Part shown: piece by piece, positions 44,994 to 53,506 of the stretch | Layout: each line of letters begins with the position of its first letter | How positions within the stretch are numbered: position 1 is the first letter of the stretch | Assembly: GCF_000217815.1 (NCBI RefSeq) | Contig: NC_015707.1 | Location: forward strand, 1,414,014-1,478,013 | From: Pseudothermotoga thermarum DSM 5069 | Lineage (GTDB): Bacteria; Thermotogota; Thermotogae; Thermotogales; DSM-5069 | Reading direction: 5' to 3' | DNA: 64,000 bases | Program-made: the position numbers and the translations under genes | The notes under the pieces: model-generated | Database searches by the model: none | What the model was told of the DNA's origin: nothing | What the model saw: only the letters and a program-made list of their open reading frames with translations

Positions 44994-45574
44994 AAGAAAG
45001 ACTTGCAATAATAGAATGGGGTAAAAAGCTCTATCAATTGGGTCATGTTAGGGATGGTATGGGAAACATAAGTTTGAGAACCAAGGATGGTTTTGTCGTT
45101 ATAAGCCCAAGTGGGATTCCTTACGAAGAAAGATCAGCCGAACAAATACCGGTGATAGATTTTGAGGGAAATATGGTTTTTGGCAGTATAAAACCATCCA
45201 TCGAATACAAACTTCACCTTGAAATATACAAAAATTTCAAGGAAGTCAAAGCCATAATTCACACCCACTCGGTTTATTCAAGTGTTCTATCTGTTTTGAG
45301 AAAACCTTTGCCGGCTTTAACGGAAAGTGTTTTTTTAATAGCGCCGGAGATACCTGTATCGCAATACGCACCGGCTGGAACTGAGGAACTAGCAAAAAAC
45401 GTTGTTGAAGCTATGAAAAAAAGCAAAGCTGTGATAATGGCAAACCATGGTTTGATATGTGCTGGCGGTTCACTTGAAGAAGCTTTTAGAATTTGCGAAA
45501 ATGTTGAAAGAAATGCGCAGATATACGTTTTGGCTTTGAACAGCGGCTTACCGATTCATACGATAGAGAAATAG
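44984..45574 (+). CDS. class II aldolase (FucA/AraD type)
   Basis: 196 residues of the zinc-dependent fuculose-/rhamnulose-1-phosphate aldolase or ribulose-5-phosphate epimerase family: GNISLR, SPSGIPYE, catalytic Glu in PSIEYKLHL, zinc ligands in HTHSVYSS and ANHGLICAG. TTG 44984 is preferred because AGGAGGTGG precedes it; the frame is open back to 44906. It overlaps the kinase gene by ten bases. Kinase plus aldolase suggests cleavage of a ketose 1-phosphate into dihydroxyacetone phosphate and an aldehyde. Confidence 0.87.
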   Translation: MFLKERLAIIEWGKKLYQLGHVRDGMGNISLRTKDGFVVISPSGIPYEERSAEQIPVIDFEGNMVFGSIKPSIEYKLHLEIYKNFKEVKAIIHTHSVYSSVLSVLRKPLPALTESVFLIAPEIPVSQYAPAGTEELAKNVVEAMKKSKAVIMANHGLICAGGSLEEAFRICENVERNAQIYVLALNSGLPIHTIEK

Positions 45575-45577
45575 CAG

Positions 45578-46414
45578 CTATGGGATGATTTCAAATTCGT
45601 CCAGTATTTCGCCGTATCTGGAAATTACCTTAGCCTTGAGCGTTTCTGCTAGTTCAAGAAAGACAAAGTGGTACCTTCTAAGTGCAACAATCGTTCCTTC
45701 TATTTTCCTGACGTTGTAAAGTGGAGAACCCCCTCCACCGGTTACAATGTAGGTTATACCGTCTTTAACTATCCTTTGGTAGTTGTGATCATGTCCGCTG
45801 AAGACCGCGAGAACATTCATTTCCTTGAAGGTTTCATGCAGAACTTGAAGTCTTTTGACTGTCGCAGTTTCTCCATGTGGTCCTCCACTGAAAAGTGGAT
45901 AATGCGTGAAAATCAAAACCTTTTTCCCTTGATAATCTAACGACTTTAAGAACTTTTTCAATCTATCTACACCAACATCTGGATCGAGAAACACAAACAA
46001 CCAATCTCCAACCTGCGCCCAGTAGTTGTAAAGACCATATCTACCAAAGTATTCTCTGTAATAAACATCCGGTTTTTCGTGGTTACCTTTAACCGGTTGA
46101 AAGAAACTATACTCAAGCAATGGAGAAACAATTTCGAAAAACGTTTGCCAGTCTTGAAGGTTGTCCCCAGAGTTGACCATATCTCCAAGGTGAACAACAA
46201 TGTGAGGTTTTAGTTGATCTATCAAGCTTACGATTTGCCTGTGAATTGAGTCTCCATATCTTGAATCACCGTACACCGCTACTTTTATTGGAAAGCCCAA
46301 AACGTGTAAATCGGTTTTGTTTCCCACGTAACCATCTTTGTAAAGGGTCGCAAACTGAACCGAGACAACAAAAACGGAGGGCAGCAAAAGTAAAATTGCC
46401 AGAATTTTTTTCAC
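45578..46414 (-). CDS. exported calcineurin-like metallophosphoesterase
   Basis: 278 residues: a signal peptide, then the five metal motifs YGDSRYGDS, LGDMVNSGD, KGNHEKP, FTHYPLFSGG and FSGHDHNY. A binuclear metal site is complete. It probably acts outside the cytoplasm on phosphate esters or nucleotides (purple-acid-phosphatase-like layout). It follows proC with 11 bases between, so they share a transcript, though the roles are unrelated. Confidence 0.9.
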   Translation of the reverse strand: MKKILAILLLLPSVFVVSVQFATLYKDGYVGNKTDLHVLGFPIKVAVYGDSRYGDSIHRQIVSLIDQLKPHIVVHLGDMVNSGDNLQDWQTFFEIVSPLLEYSFFQPVKGNHEKPDVYYREYFGRYGLYNYWAQVGDWLFVFLDPDVGVDRLKKFLKSLDYQGKKVLIFTHYPLFSGGPHGETATVKRLQVLHETFKEMNVLAVFSGHDHNYQRIVKDGITYIVTGGGGSPLYNVRKIEGTIVALRRYHFVFLELAETLKAKVISRYGEILDEFEIIP

Positions 46415-46425
46415 GATTCAACACC

Positions 46426-47214
46426 TCATTCCTTTTGTAGTTCAAGCGCTCGCATGTATGTGTCTTGGATTGTTTTCATCAAAGCTCCTCTGACTCTCTC
46501 TCTTTCCATTCTATAAATACCTTCTATCGTTGTTCCCGCAGGCGAAGTGACGACATGTCTGAACTCTCCAGGATGATTTCCAAGCTGAAGCAGAAGTTCA
46601 GCCGAACCTTTCATCGTTTCCAAAACCATTCTTCTTGAAAGATCATAAGATAGCCCCATCCTTATACCGGCGTCTATCAGAGCGTCTACTATGACGAATA
46701 TAAACGCAGGACCACTTCCGCTGAGTGCAGTCACCGCAGGTATCAATTCTTCTTTGACTTCGAATATCTTTCCAAGACATGAAAGTAACTTTTCAACCGT
46801 CTGCCAATCTTGCTGATTCAAACTTTCTGACTTTGCAAGACCTATAACTCCCTGTCCAATCATGGATGGAATGTTCGGCATTATTCTGACAACTTTCACG
46901 CTTTTTGTCCTTTCCACGATTCTTTTAATCGTCACACCTGTCATGGTGCTGATTATCAATCTGTCCGGTGCTTCCCCAAGTTCTTCGAACATTTTATCGC
47001 TGTCTTGAGGTTTTACGCAAAGAAAAATCACTTCACATTTTTCTGCAATTTCTTTTACCGATGAGATTTGAAAACCTTGTTCTGCAAAAGGTTTAAGCCT
47101 TTCAAAGGTTCGACTTGCAAGAAAGAGTTCCGATTTGTCCAACGTACCTGTTTCCACCAACCTTTTAGCTATTATTCCACCTATGTTCCCAACACCAACA
47201 ATACCGCATTTCAT
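46426..47214 (-). CDS. proC: pyrroline-5-carboxylate reductase
   Basis: 262 residues. N-terminal NAD(P) fold GIVGVGNIGGIIAKRL and the family signature in SGSGPAFIFVIVDALIDAG, followed by TSPAGTTIEGI. It catalyses the last step of proline synthesis. Start ATG 47214. First gene of a two-gene unit with the phosphoesterase; divergent from the chromate-transporter operon. Confidence 0.95.
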   Translation of the reverse strand: MKCGIVGVGNIGGIIAKRLVETGTLDKSELFLASRTFERLKPFAEQGFQISSVKEIAEKCEVIFLCVKPQDSDKMFEELGEAPDRLIISTMTGVTIKRIVERTKSVKVVRIMPNIPSMIGQGVIGLAKSESLNQQDWQTVEKLLSCLGKIFEVKEELIPAVTALSGSGPAFIFVIVDALIDAGIRMGLSYDLSRRMVLETMKGSAELLLQLGNHPGEFRHVVTSPAGTTIEGIYRMERERVRGALMKTIQDTYMRALELQKE

Positions 47215-47369
47215 CTAATAATCCCCCTTTATAACTGGTTATTGCAAATTATAGCCCAAAAATTTCGATTTTTTCCTGTTTCTTTGTTACACCTTTTGTT
47301 GCTTATTTTTACACGCGTTTTCACCTATAAATTAGGCGTAACAACATGCAAACGATACAATTAAAAAGC

Positions 47370-47398
47370 TTGAAGCGGAATTTTGAATATTGTACTAT
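47370..47398 (+). promoter_or_regulatory. promoter of the chromate-transporter leader
   Basis: TTGAAG (47370-47375), 17-base spacer, TACTAT (47393-47398); the same -10 as the small-RNA candidate at 758. Confidence 0.45.
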
Positions 47399-47404
47399 TT
47401 CAAT

Positions 47405-47489
47405 CGAGGATGAGTAACTTTGGCAACCAGCAACCTCTTCACGATAGATAACACCTCCTCGCGGTTGGGGCGCCGTGCCCCATTTTTTT
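47405..47489 (+). promoter_or_regulatory. leader RNA with terminator before the chromate transporter (attenuator candidate)
   Basis: A ~60-base leader ends in a terminator at 47466, 68 bases before the transporter start. CAACC segments (near 47420-47430) could pair with GGTTG (47463-47467) and so compete with the terminator stem. It does not resemble a riboswitch class I can name, so a trans-acting or unknown ligand is possible; a short separate RNA is the alternative. Confidence 0.4.
47466..47489 (+). terminator. leader terminator
   Basis: TGGGGC (47466-47471) pairs with GCCCCA (47477-47482), followed by seven T. Confidence 0.8.
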
Positions 47490-47556
47490 ATTGTTTTTTT
47501 CACGTTCATGTGTTAACTTATGCTTGTGGAAGAAGAAAGTTGCTGGAGGGATCAAT

Positions 47557-48102
47557 TTGCAGGTCAAATGCGATTTGAAGTTGCTTGGTAAAATCTTTTT
47601 AACTTTTTTTCGAATTTCTTCGCTCACCTTGGGTGGAGGTTATGCCATGGTTGCTGTTATGCAGTGGGAGGCGAAAAAGCTTAAGTGGGCTTCGGAAGAA
47701 GAGTTTTACAAAGACTTATCCCTTGCTCAAGCCATTCCAGGTCCTATAGCTTTCAACACAGCTGTTTTGCTTGGCAAAAGAGTGGCTGGTCCGCTTGGCT
47801 CGCTGACCGCTGGAATAGCAGTTGTGCTTCCACCGTTTTTTGCAATAGTTGCTGTTGCAAGCATTTTAAGGCCGCATTTGAATTCAATATACGTTCAAGC
47901 TTTTTTAAAAGGTTGTTATGCGGCCGTTATTGGCTTGGTTTTCAACGTTTTGTATGATCTTTTGAGAAGACAAAGGTGGTCTGCTTACAACATATTGATT
48001 GTAAGTGTGGGAACGATTTTATTGTTGTACAAATCTGCTTTCTTGATACCTGTCTTTCTTGGAACAATAGCGCTGCTTTACCTTAGGGGTGTTGGAAAAT
48101 GA
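47557..48102 (+). CDS. chromate transporter family subunit (half-size ChrA), first
   Basis: 181 residues with about six helices and the ChrA hallmark LGGGYAMVAVMQ plus AQAIPGPIAFNTAV. Short-chain CHR proteins work as pairs and export chromate or move other oxyanions. TTG 47557 is chosen: GGAGGG lies six bases upstream, while the frame is open to 47491. It overlaps the second subunit gene by four bases. The leader upstream suggests regulated expression. Confidence 0.87.
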   Translation: MQVKCDLKLLGKIFLTFFRISSLTLGGGYAMVAVMQWEAKKLKWASEEEFYKDLSLAQAIPGPIAFNTAVLLGKRVAGPLGSLTAGIAVVLPPFFAIVAVASILRPHLNSIYVQAFLKGCYAAVIGLVFNVLYDLLRRQRWSAYNILIVSVGTILLLYKSAFLIPVFLGTIALLYLRGVGK

Positions 48103-48623
48103 TTTTGAAAATGATCTTGGTGTTTTTGAAAATAGGATTTTTCTCTTTCGGTGGTGGCTGGGCGGTAGTCGGTCTGCTTCAAAGGGAAATGATGGAAAAC
48201 GGGATTCTGTCGTTGTCCGAGTTTACCCAAGCAGTTGCAATCGCTCAGGTGACTCCAGGACCAGTTGCCATTAACCTCGCCACATATACAGGTTACAGAC
48301 ATGCAGGATTACTTGGGGCTTTCTTGAACACTTTTTTCTTCTTGCTTCCCCCAATACTGATCGTGTTATGCATAGTTTTACTTTCAACAAAGGTTTCCAT
48401 CGATAAAACAAGATGGTCAGCGGCTTTGATGGGTTTTACGACGGTGATGGTACTAGTTACGTTGATCAGCCTTTCTCTTCCAAGATTTCTTGATGTTTGG
48501 ACTATGATCCTTGCAACTGGTGTGTTCATTGGTTTGCGTAAATTTAAGATCAATCCACTGTGGTTGATATTCACAAGCGGTTTTGCAGGAATTTTGATCT
48601 TTGGTTTTTTAACGAATTTCTAA
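48099..48623 (+). CDS. chromate transporter family subunit (half-size ChrA), second
   Basis: 174 residues, partner of the preceding gene: FFSFGGGWAVVGLLQ and AQVTPGPVAINLATYTG, the second conserved PGP motif. ATGA overlap with the first subunit gives coupled translation. Whether the pair moves chromate or another anion is unknown. Confidence 0.87.
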   Translation: MILKMILVFLKIGFFSFGGGWAVVGLLQREMMENGILSLSEFTQAVAIAQVTPGPVAINLATYTGYRHAGLLGAFLNTFFFLLPPILIVLCIVLLSTKVSIDKTRWSAALMGFTTVMVLVTLISLSLPRFLDVWTMILATGVFIGLRKFKINPLWLIFTSGFAGILIFGFLTNF

Positions 48624-48674
48624 TCCAACGAGCGTTGAATTTTTTGTACTGACTCAACCCAAGGGGGGATAGTT

Positions 48675-49184
48675 ATGAGAAAACTTTTCTTCATTGTTTT
48701 GGTTTGTGCAATCTCAACACTTTTTGCTTACAGATTTGAAACGAACCTTTTTACCTTCAAATCGCTTACCTACAAAATTACCACACCAGAAGAAACCTTC
48801 TATGCTGGAGTTGAGATTAAGGGATCAAAGGATAACTACGAGGTAATGTATTGGACAAAGTTCACAGCCAAAGGGGAACAAATTTCTTTGGCTGAGATCA
48901 TGATTCCGCATTGGTGGACGTTCATGGCTACAAGTTTCGCCTACGCTGGGATTTTGGAAATGGCAAACTTGGAAAGCCCAGTTCCCTTAAGCTACGGAAA
49001 CATGAAAGTCGTCGCCGAGGGCGAAGAAAAGGTTGGACAGTACAAAGGAAAAAAGTACACTTTTTATGTGAACGATATCCCGCAGATTTCTTGGGTCATA
49101 AAGAAAGACATTCCGCTTGCTCTCAAAACTGTTTTGGTGAACGATAAAATAGTAATAGAACTTGAGGATTTCCAATTTCGTTGA
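48675..49184 (+). CDS. exported protein of unknown function
   Basis: 169 residues: signal peptide (LFFIVLVCAISTLFA), then a beta-rich domain with paired aromatic residues (MIPHWWTFMATSFAY). No family recognised. ATG 48675 follows AAGGGGGGAT. It is convergent with the encapsulin gene. Confidence 0.6.
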   Translation: MRKLFFIVLVCAISTLFAYRFETNLFTFKSLTYKITTPEETFYAGVEIKGSKDNYEVMYWTKFTAKGEQISLAEIMIPHWWTFMATSFAYAGILEMANLESPVPLSYGNMKVVAEGEEKVGQYKGKKYTFYVNDIPQISWVIKKDIPLALKTVLVNDKIVIELEDFQFR

Positions 49185-49204
49185 TTGAATTTTAAACAAT
49201 GCAA

Positions 49205-49239
49205 CAAAAAAATGATGAGAGGCTTTTAGCCTCTCATCA
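49205..49239 (-). terminator. terminator overlapping the encapsulin stop
   Basis: TGATGAGAGGC (minus strand, 49239-49229) pairs with GCCTCTCATCA (49223-49213), followed by eight T. The encapsulin stop TAA (49228-49226) lies in the loop. Confidence 0.9.
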
Positions 49240-50014
49240 CACAGAAAGCTGAAGGAACATTGACAAGAAGAGCGATGCTTTCGGATATAGAAAATTCAAG
49301 CTGTTCGTCCTTAGGACCTATGAAACCGATAGACATATCTTGACCGATTATCAGTGAAGCATACGCTGAAGAATCACTGAAAACGATTGCTTCGTTTTTT
49401 AACGCAGGTGCTTTTACAACACTTTTGATGAACGTCTTTATGTGCTCATATTCTGTTTGATTTCCACTTTCATACCTTCTAAAGAGCAAGTTGTACCTGC
49501 TGGAAGGTAGCGCAACGATATATGGTCCATGAAAGCCCGCTTCATCCAAAAGACTTATTGCCTTGATCAAATCTTCGGCTGCTTGCCCGACTTTTTCCCA
49601 ACTTTTCATAGAACAGCTGAGCGTTCCTGGCATGTTGAGAAATCCATAGTTGTTGTTGATTCCTTCGAAAACTATTTTGTCCTCAAGCTCGCAGCATTCT
49701 CTGACAGTTTGGATGAACTTTCCAAGATCAAGAGCCACCTTTTCTTTTTCAAAACTTGCAATATCACGCATCGGAAATGAAAAAGTTTTATGAATGTAAA
49801 ACAGAGGAAGGCTTTTTGGAACGAAGACTCCTTCCATCACCTTTTCATCCGCCAAAGATATCTGTTTCACACCAAATCCCAAAGGCCCTTTAACTGGCAA
49901 AATTTTTCTTGCCGTTAAACAAGATTTGGCAACTTCAACCATGGTTTTGTTGAGCAAATCCCATACTTCTTGACTTACGGGGGCATCCTCCTGCATAAGA
50001 TACTTGTTTGCCAT
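49226..50014 (-). CDS. enc: encapsulin shell protein (family 1, linocin-like)
   Basis: 262 residues with the HK97-type encapsulin pattern: VKGPLGFGVKQ, MEGVFVPKSLPLFYI, RECCELEDKIVFEG, GPYIVALPSSRYN, IIGQDMSIGF and FSISESIALLV. It self-assembles into a proteinaceous nanocompartment. ATG 50014 is chosen (AAGGTG upstream; frame open to a GTG at 50023). One base separates it from the stop of the ferritin-like cargo gene, so stoichiometry is set by translational coupling. Two adjacent cysteines (ECC) in the shell are unusual. Confidence 0.92.
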   Translation of the reverse strand: MANKYLMQEDAPVSQEVWDLLNKTMVEVAKSCLTARKILPVKGPLGFGVKQISLADEKVMEGVFVPKSLPLFYIHKTFSFPMRDIASFEKEKVALDLGKFIQTVRECCELEDKIVFEGINNNYGFLNMPGTLSCSMKSWEKVGQAAEDLIKAISLLDEAGFHGPYIVALPSSRYNLLFRRYESGNQTEYEHIKTFIKSVVKAPALKNEAIVFSDSSAYASLIIGQDMSIGFIGPKDEQLEFSISESIALLVNVPSAFCVMRG

Positions 50015-50015
50015 A

Positions 50016-50357
50016 TCACTCACCTTCCCTCAGAGAACCAATCGTTGGCTCTTCATCAGACTCGTCCTTTGCCAGTTCTTCTACTTCCTTTGCACCTTGT
50101 TCAAGGTATTTTGCCTCGTCTTTTGTGAGTATTTCCAAAAGTTTCAAAAATTCTCCTGCATGTACCCTTTCCTCATTTGCGATGTCAATCAGCACTTTCT
50201 TTGCCAAAGGATGATCGGTTGCCTCAGCATGCGCCATATAAAGATGAACAGCTTCTTCTTCGGCTGCAAGGTTGAGTCGGATTGCCCTTATCAATTCCTG
50301 GAGAGTCATCTTTCTTTCTGGTACCTTCCCGCTGAATGGATTTAAAAATTCTGGCAT
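50016..50357 (-). CDS. ferritin-like encapsulin cargo protein
   Basis: 113 residues: a four-helix-bundle ferroxidase-type domain with ligands in AAEEEAVHLYMAHAE and IANEERVHAGEFLKLL, then an acidic tail ending TIGSLREGE. TIGSL is the typical encapsulin cargo-loading motif, so the protein should be packed inside the shell and oxidise/store iron. ATG 50357 is chosen because GGAGGTGA precedes it. A TATAAT lies upstream near 50375 inside the glmS-cargo gap. Confidence 0.9.
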   Translation of the reverse strand: MPEFLNPFSGKVPERKMTLQELIRAIRLNLAAEEEAVHLYMAHAEATDHPLAKKVLIDIANEERVHAGEFLKLLEILTKDEAKYLEQGAKEVEELAKDESDEEPTIGSLREGE

Positions 50358-50395
50358 ATTTTTCACCTCCGGCTGAAATTATACTATACCAAAAT

Positions 50396-52192
50396 TTAAT
50401 CTACAGTAATGGTTTTTGAAAGATTTCTTGGAAGATCTGGGTTGTTTCCGTATTTTAACGCAAGATGGTAAGCAAAAAGCTGCAACGGGACGGTTGCCAA
50501 GAAAACCGAAATATACCAGGGACAATCTGGATACTCAACGAATTTTTGAACGTTCGCTGCAATTTCTTCGGATTTGTTGCTGACAGCTATCGCCAATCCA
50601 CCCCTACACGTTGTTTCGTTTATGTGGGAAATTATGATCGAAGCTTGACTGCTGTGCGTGATGAAGAAAACAGGATATCCATCCTTAACTCTTGACAATG
50701 GACCGTGCTTGAACTCGGATGAATGCAAACCTTCCACGTGGTTGTAAACTACTTCCTTTATCTTCAAAGCTCCTTCCAAAGCTATAGGATGCATGATTCC
50801 ATATCCCAGCATGTAAGAATCTGCAAAGTCTATTCCGCTGTCTATGAGCTCTAGAATCTGTGGCTCTGTAACCTCAATCGATTTTTTAACAAGCTCAGGG
50901 ATTGTCTTGACAGCTTTAAGATAGGTATCGTCAAAGCTCATTTTTGAAGCCAGATAATAGAATACCGCAAGTTGATTCACAAAGGTTTTTGTTGCCGGAA
51001 CTGATATTTCAAGCTCACAACAAAGTGGGATGTTCAATTGACTTCTCATCATCACCGTTGAACCCATGACGTTGACAATTGAAAGAACGGTTGCTTTGTT
51101 TTCAACATGGTTTAGAACGTTGATGATATCCTTCGTTTCTCCGCTTTGTGAAACGAGGACAACCACATCTTCTTTACTCAAAGAATCGCCGTAATTTTCC
51201 AAAAATCTTCCGGCTTCGCAGGCAAACACTGCTTTCTTTGCTATTTTGTTGAAAAAGTAGCTTCCTGCAAGCGCTGCGTGATAAGAACTTCCTGAACCAA
51301 CCAAGAAAACGTTCCTAGCATTGTTGAGCATGTTCACGTATTTTGATATATCCATGTAGTATCTCAAAAATTCAAACAAAGCCGAAAGTCTTTCTGGTTG
51401 TTCCTTTATTTCTTTGATCATGTAGTGCTCGTAACCAAGTTTTGACGCTGCCTCCGAAGAAATGTCCATAACCTGCGGTTCACGATGTATAACTTCACCG
51501 TTTTCAAGGCTTCTAATCGTGTAATTGTCATAGGTAAACTCCACGTATTCACCATCTTTAAGTGGCACAATTCTTCTTGTCAATGGAATCAGCGAAGGTA
51601 GATCAGATGAAGCGCAAACAAATCCATCACCAACGCCTAGATACAACGAAGATCCTCTTTTGATACAGTACATTTTTTCATCGTCAACCCTTGCAATAAC
51701 GCACGCAAAATCACCTTTGAGGATTTTGCTTGCTTCTTGAATGGCTTTGTTCATATCTTTCAACTGATCGTAGAACATTTCAATCGCGTGTACGACTATT
51801 TCTCCGTCGTTTTCACTTCTAACGATATGCCCTTTACTCAAGAAAAGATTTCTAAGTTGAACTGTGTTCACTATGTTCCCGTTGTGCGCACCAATCATGT
51901 CTTTGTCACAATCGTAGTGAGGCTGAGCATTTTTTTGGGATGGTTTTCCAAAAGTAGCCCATCTAAGTTGTACTATTCCTTTAAAACCTTTCATCTGCGT
52001 AAAGTTCAACCTAATAGCAACTTCATCGACGACTCCGACATCCTTTCTAATTTCCGAGCTTTTATCTTTTCTTATGGTTGCAATTCCTACAGAATCATAT
52101 CCTCTGTAAACCAACCTCTTAGCAGCCTCAGTCAAAATTTGTCCTAAGTCTTCTCTATCTTGAGAGTAAACTATTCCAAAAATGCCACACAC
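50396..52192 (-). CDS. glmS: glutamine-fructose-6-phosphate aminotransferase
   Basis: 598 residues: N-terminal glutaminase with Cys2 nucleophile (MCGIFGIVYS), then two SIS sugar-isomerase domains (SGSSYHAALAGSYFF, SQSGETKDIINVL, HGPLSRV). Makes glucosamine-6-phosphate, first step towards UDP-GlcNAc for wall synthesis. The protein ends in the usual LPRNLSKTITVD. About 40 bases ahead of the encapsulin cargo gene on the same strand, with no terminator visible, so read-through is possible. Confidence 0.95.
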   Translation of the reverse strand: MCGIFGIVYSQDREDLGQILTEAAKRLVYRGYDSVGIATIRKDKSSEIRKDVGVVDEVAIRLNFTQMKGFKGIVQLRWATFGKPSQKNAQPHYDCDKDMIGAHNGNIVNTVQLRNLFLSKGHIVRSENDGEIVVHAIEMFYDQLKDMNKAIQEASKILKGDFACVIARVDDEKMYCIKRGSSLYLGVGDGFVCASSDLPSLIPLTRRIVPLKDGEYVEFTYDNYTIRSLENGEVIHREPQVMDISSEAASKLGYEHYMIKEIKEQPERLSALFEFLRYYMDISKYVNMLNNARNVFLVGSGSSYHAALAGSYFFNKIAKKAVFACEAGRFLENYGDSLSKEDVVVLVSQSGETKDIINVLNHVENKATVLSIVNVMGSTVMMRSQLNIPLCCELEISVPATKTFVNQLAVFYYLASKMSFDDTYLKAVKTIPELVKKSIEVTEPQILELIDSGIDFADSYMLGYGIMHPIALEGALKIKEVVYNHVEGLHSSEFKHGPLSRVKDGYPVFFITHSSQASIIISHINETTCRGGLAIAVSNKSEEIAANVQKFVEYPDCPWYISVFLATVPLQLFAYHLALKYGNNPDLPRNLSKTITVD

Positions 52193-52258
52193 TAGTTATC
52201 CCTCCAAAATAAATTGTTTTGCATTTATAGTATACTTTTTCGTTGGTGAGAAAGAGAA

Positions 52259-53506
52259 ATGAGTAAAAGAAGTGTTGCCTTTGGGAAATTATTGAGAAAA
52301 TATATCTATAATCCTTCAAAAGCTCGTAGAATTTTGAAAACAGGGCTTTCCGCGGAGTTTCTCAGAAGAAAAACTGTTGCAGTTTTGAAAAACGATTTTT
52401 CAAGCTGGATGGATTACTGTGCTTTGCAAGTCGTTCAAAAAGCTATTTTTGGTAAAAATGTTGTTTGGGTGAATTTGCTTTTTCCGGTTGAGATTCTGCT
52501 AGCCTTTGATTTGCATCCTGTTTCAGCTGAGGGACTAGCTGGCGCTTTTGCTTCAATGCTGCTGGAGGATGTTGCTATATCTAAAGCTGAGTCGATGGGG
52601 ATCGCACGTAACATGTGCACCTTTCACAGAACCAGCCTTGGAATAAATCTTCTTGGAATTTTTCCAAAGCCGTTGTTCGTTGCAACAACGAATGTATTGT
52701 GTGATGGGAATATCCCAACTTTCTATACTCATTCAAGGCTGTTCAACATCAAGTTTTTTCTTTTGGATATACCAAGGAAAGAGCTTCCCTCAAACAAAGA
52801 TTATGTAACAAAACAACTTGAGGACTTCATTGTTGAAATTGAAAAGCTTTTGAACAAGAAGTTTGACATGAAAAAACTTAAGATAATCCTTGAAATTGAG
52901 AAAGAAACCCACGATATTTTGCGGGAAGTTTATCAAAAATTTTGTGAAGAACCAATTAAGATGAAGTTGTATCAGCATGTGAACATTATGTACTCGCTTC
53001 ACGTCAATCCAAGTTTGGTAACTTTGAAAGCCGCAAGATCTTTATTGAAAGGTTATCCCACCTATAAAAATGTGGAGAAAAGATTGCTTTGGTTGTATCT
53101 TACACCTTATTATGACAACGAGCTTTATGAAATTTTCGGTGAAAAATCCAAATTCGCAGTTGTAACCAGTGAACTTGAATGGGATTGGCTTGATTGGAAA
53201 ATCGACACTTCAAGACCTTTGGAAACTCTTGCCGATAAGCTTTTAAAAAATTACCAAACAGGTTCGCTTGAAAGAAGGCTTCAATTGATAAAGAAACTTG
53301 CTTTAGATTTTAAGGTTGATGGCGTGATACAGTTCAACCATTGGGGTTGTAAGCAATCTTCCGGCTCTGTTTCTTTGATAAAGGAAGAACTTGGAAAAAT
53401 TGGCATTCCGTTCCTTTCTTTGGACGGCGATTGCGTTGATCACAACAATCAATCTGCCGCTCAATACAAAACAAAGGTAAATGCTTTTTTGGAGATGATA
53501 TCATGA
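52259..53506 (+). CDS. 2-hydroxyacyl-CoA dehydratase-like (HgdB/double-cubane type) protein
   Basis: 415 residues of the HgdB-like fold that carries Fe-S clusters: PVEILLAFDLHPVSAEG, NMCTFHRTSLG, NVLCDGN in the N-half and NHWGCKQSSGSVSLIKEELGKIG, LDGDCVDHNN in the C-half. Family members are subunits of radical dehydratases or ATP-dependent double-cubane cluster reductases. Cysteines near 44, 118, 144, 372 and 388 are candidate ligands. It overlaps the next gene (ATGA), which fuses a partner domain with the activating ATPase. No CoA-substrate genes are nearby. Confidence 0.85.
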   Translation: MSKRSVAFGKLLRKYIYNPSKARRILKTGLSAEFLRRKTVAVLKNDFSSWMDYCALQVVQKAIFGKNVVWVNLLFPVEILLAFDLHPVSAEGLAGAFASMLLEDVAISKAESMGIARNMCTFHRTSLGINLLGIFPKPLFVATTNVLCDGNIPTFYTHSRLFNIKFFLLDIPRKELPSNKDYVTKQLEDFIVEIEKLLNKKFDMKKLKIILEIEKETHDILREVYQKFCEEPIKMKLYQHVNIMYSLHVNPSLVTLKAARSLLKGYPTYKNVEKRLLWLYLTPYYDNELYEIFGEKSKFAVVTSELEWDWLDWKIDTSRPLETLADKLLKNYQTGSLERRLQLIKKLALDFKVDGVIQFNHWGCKQSSGSVSLIKEELGKIGIPFLSLDGDCVDHNNQSAAQYKTKVNAFLEMIS

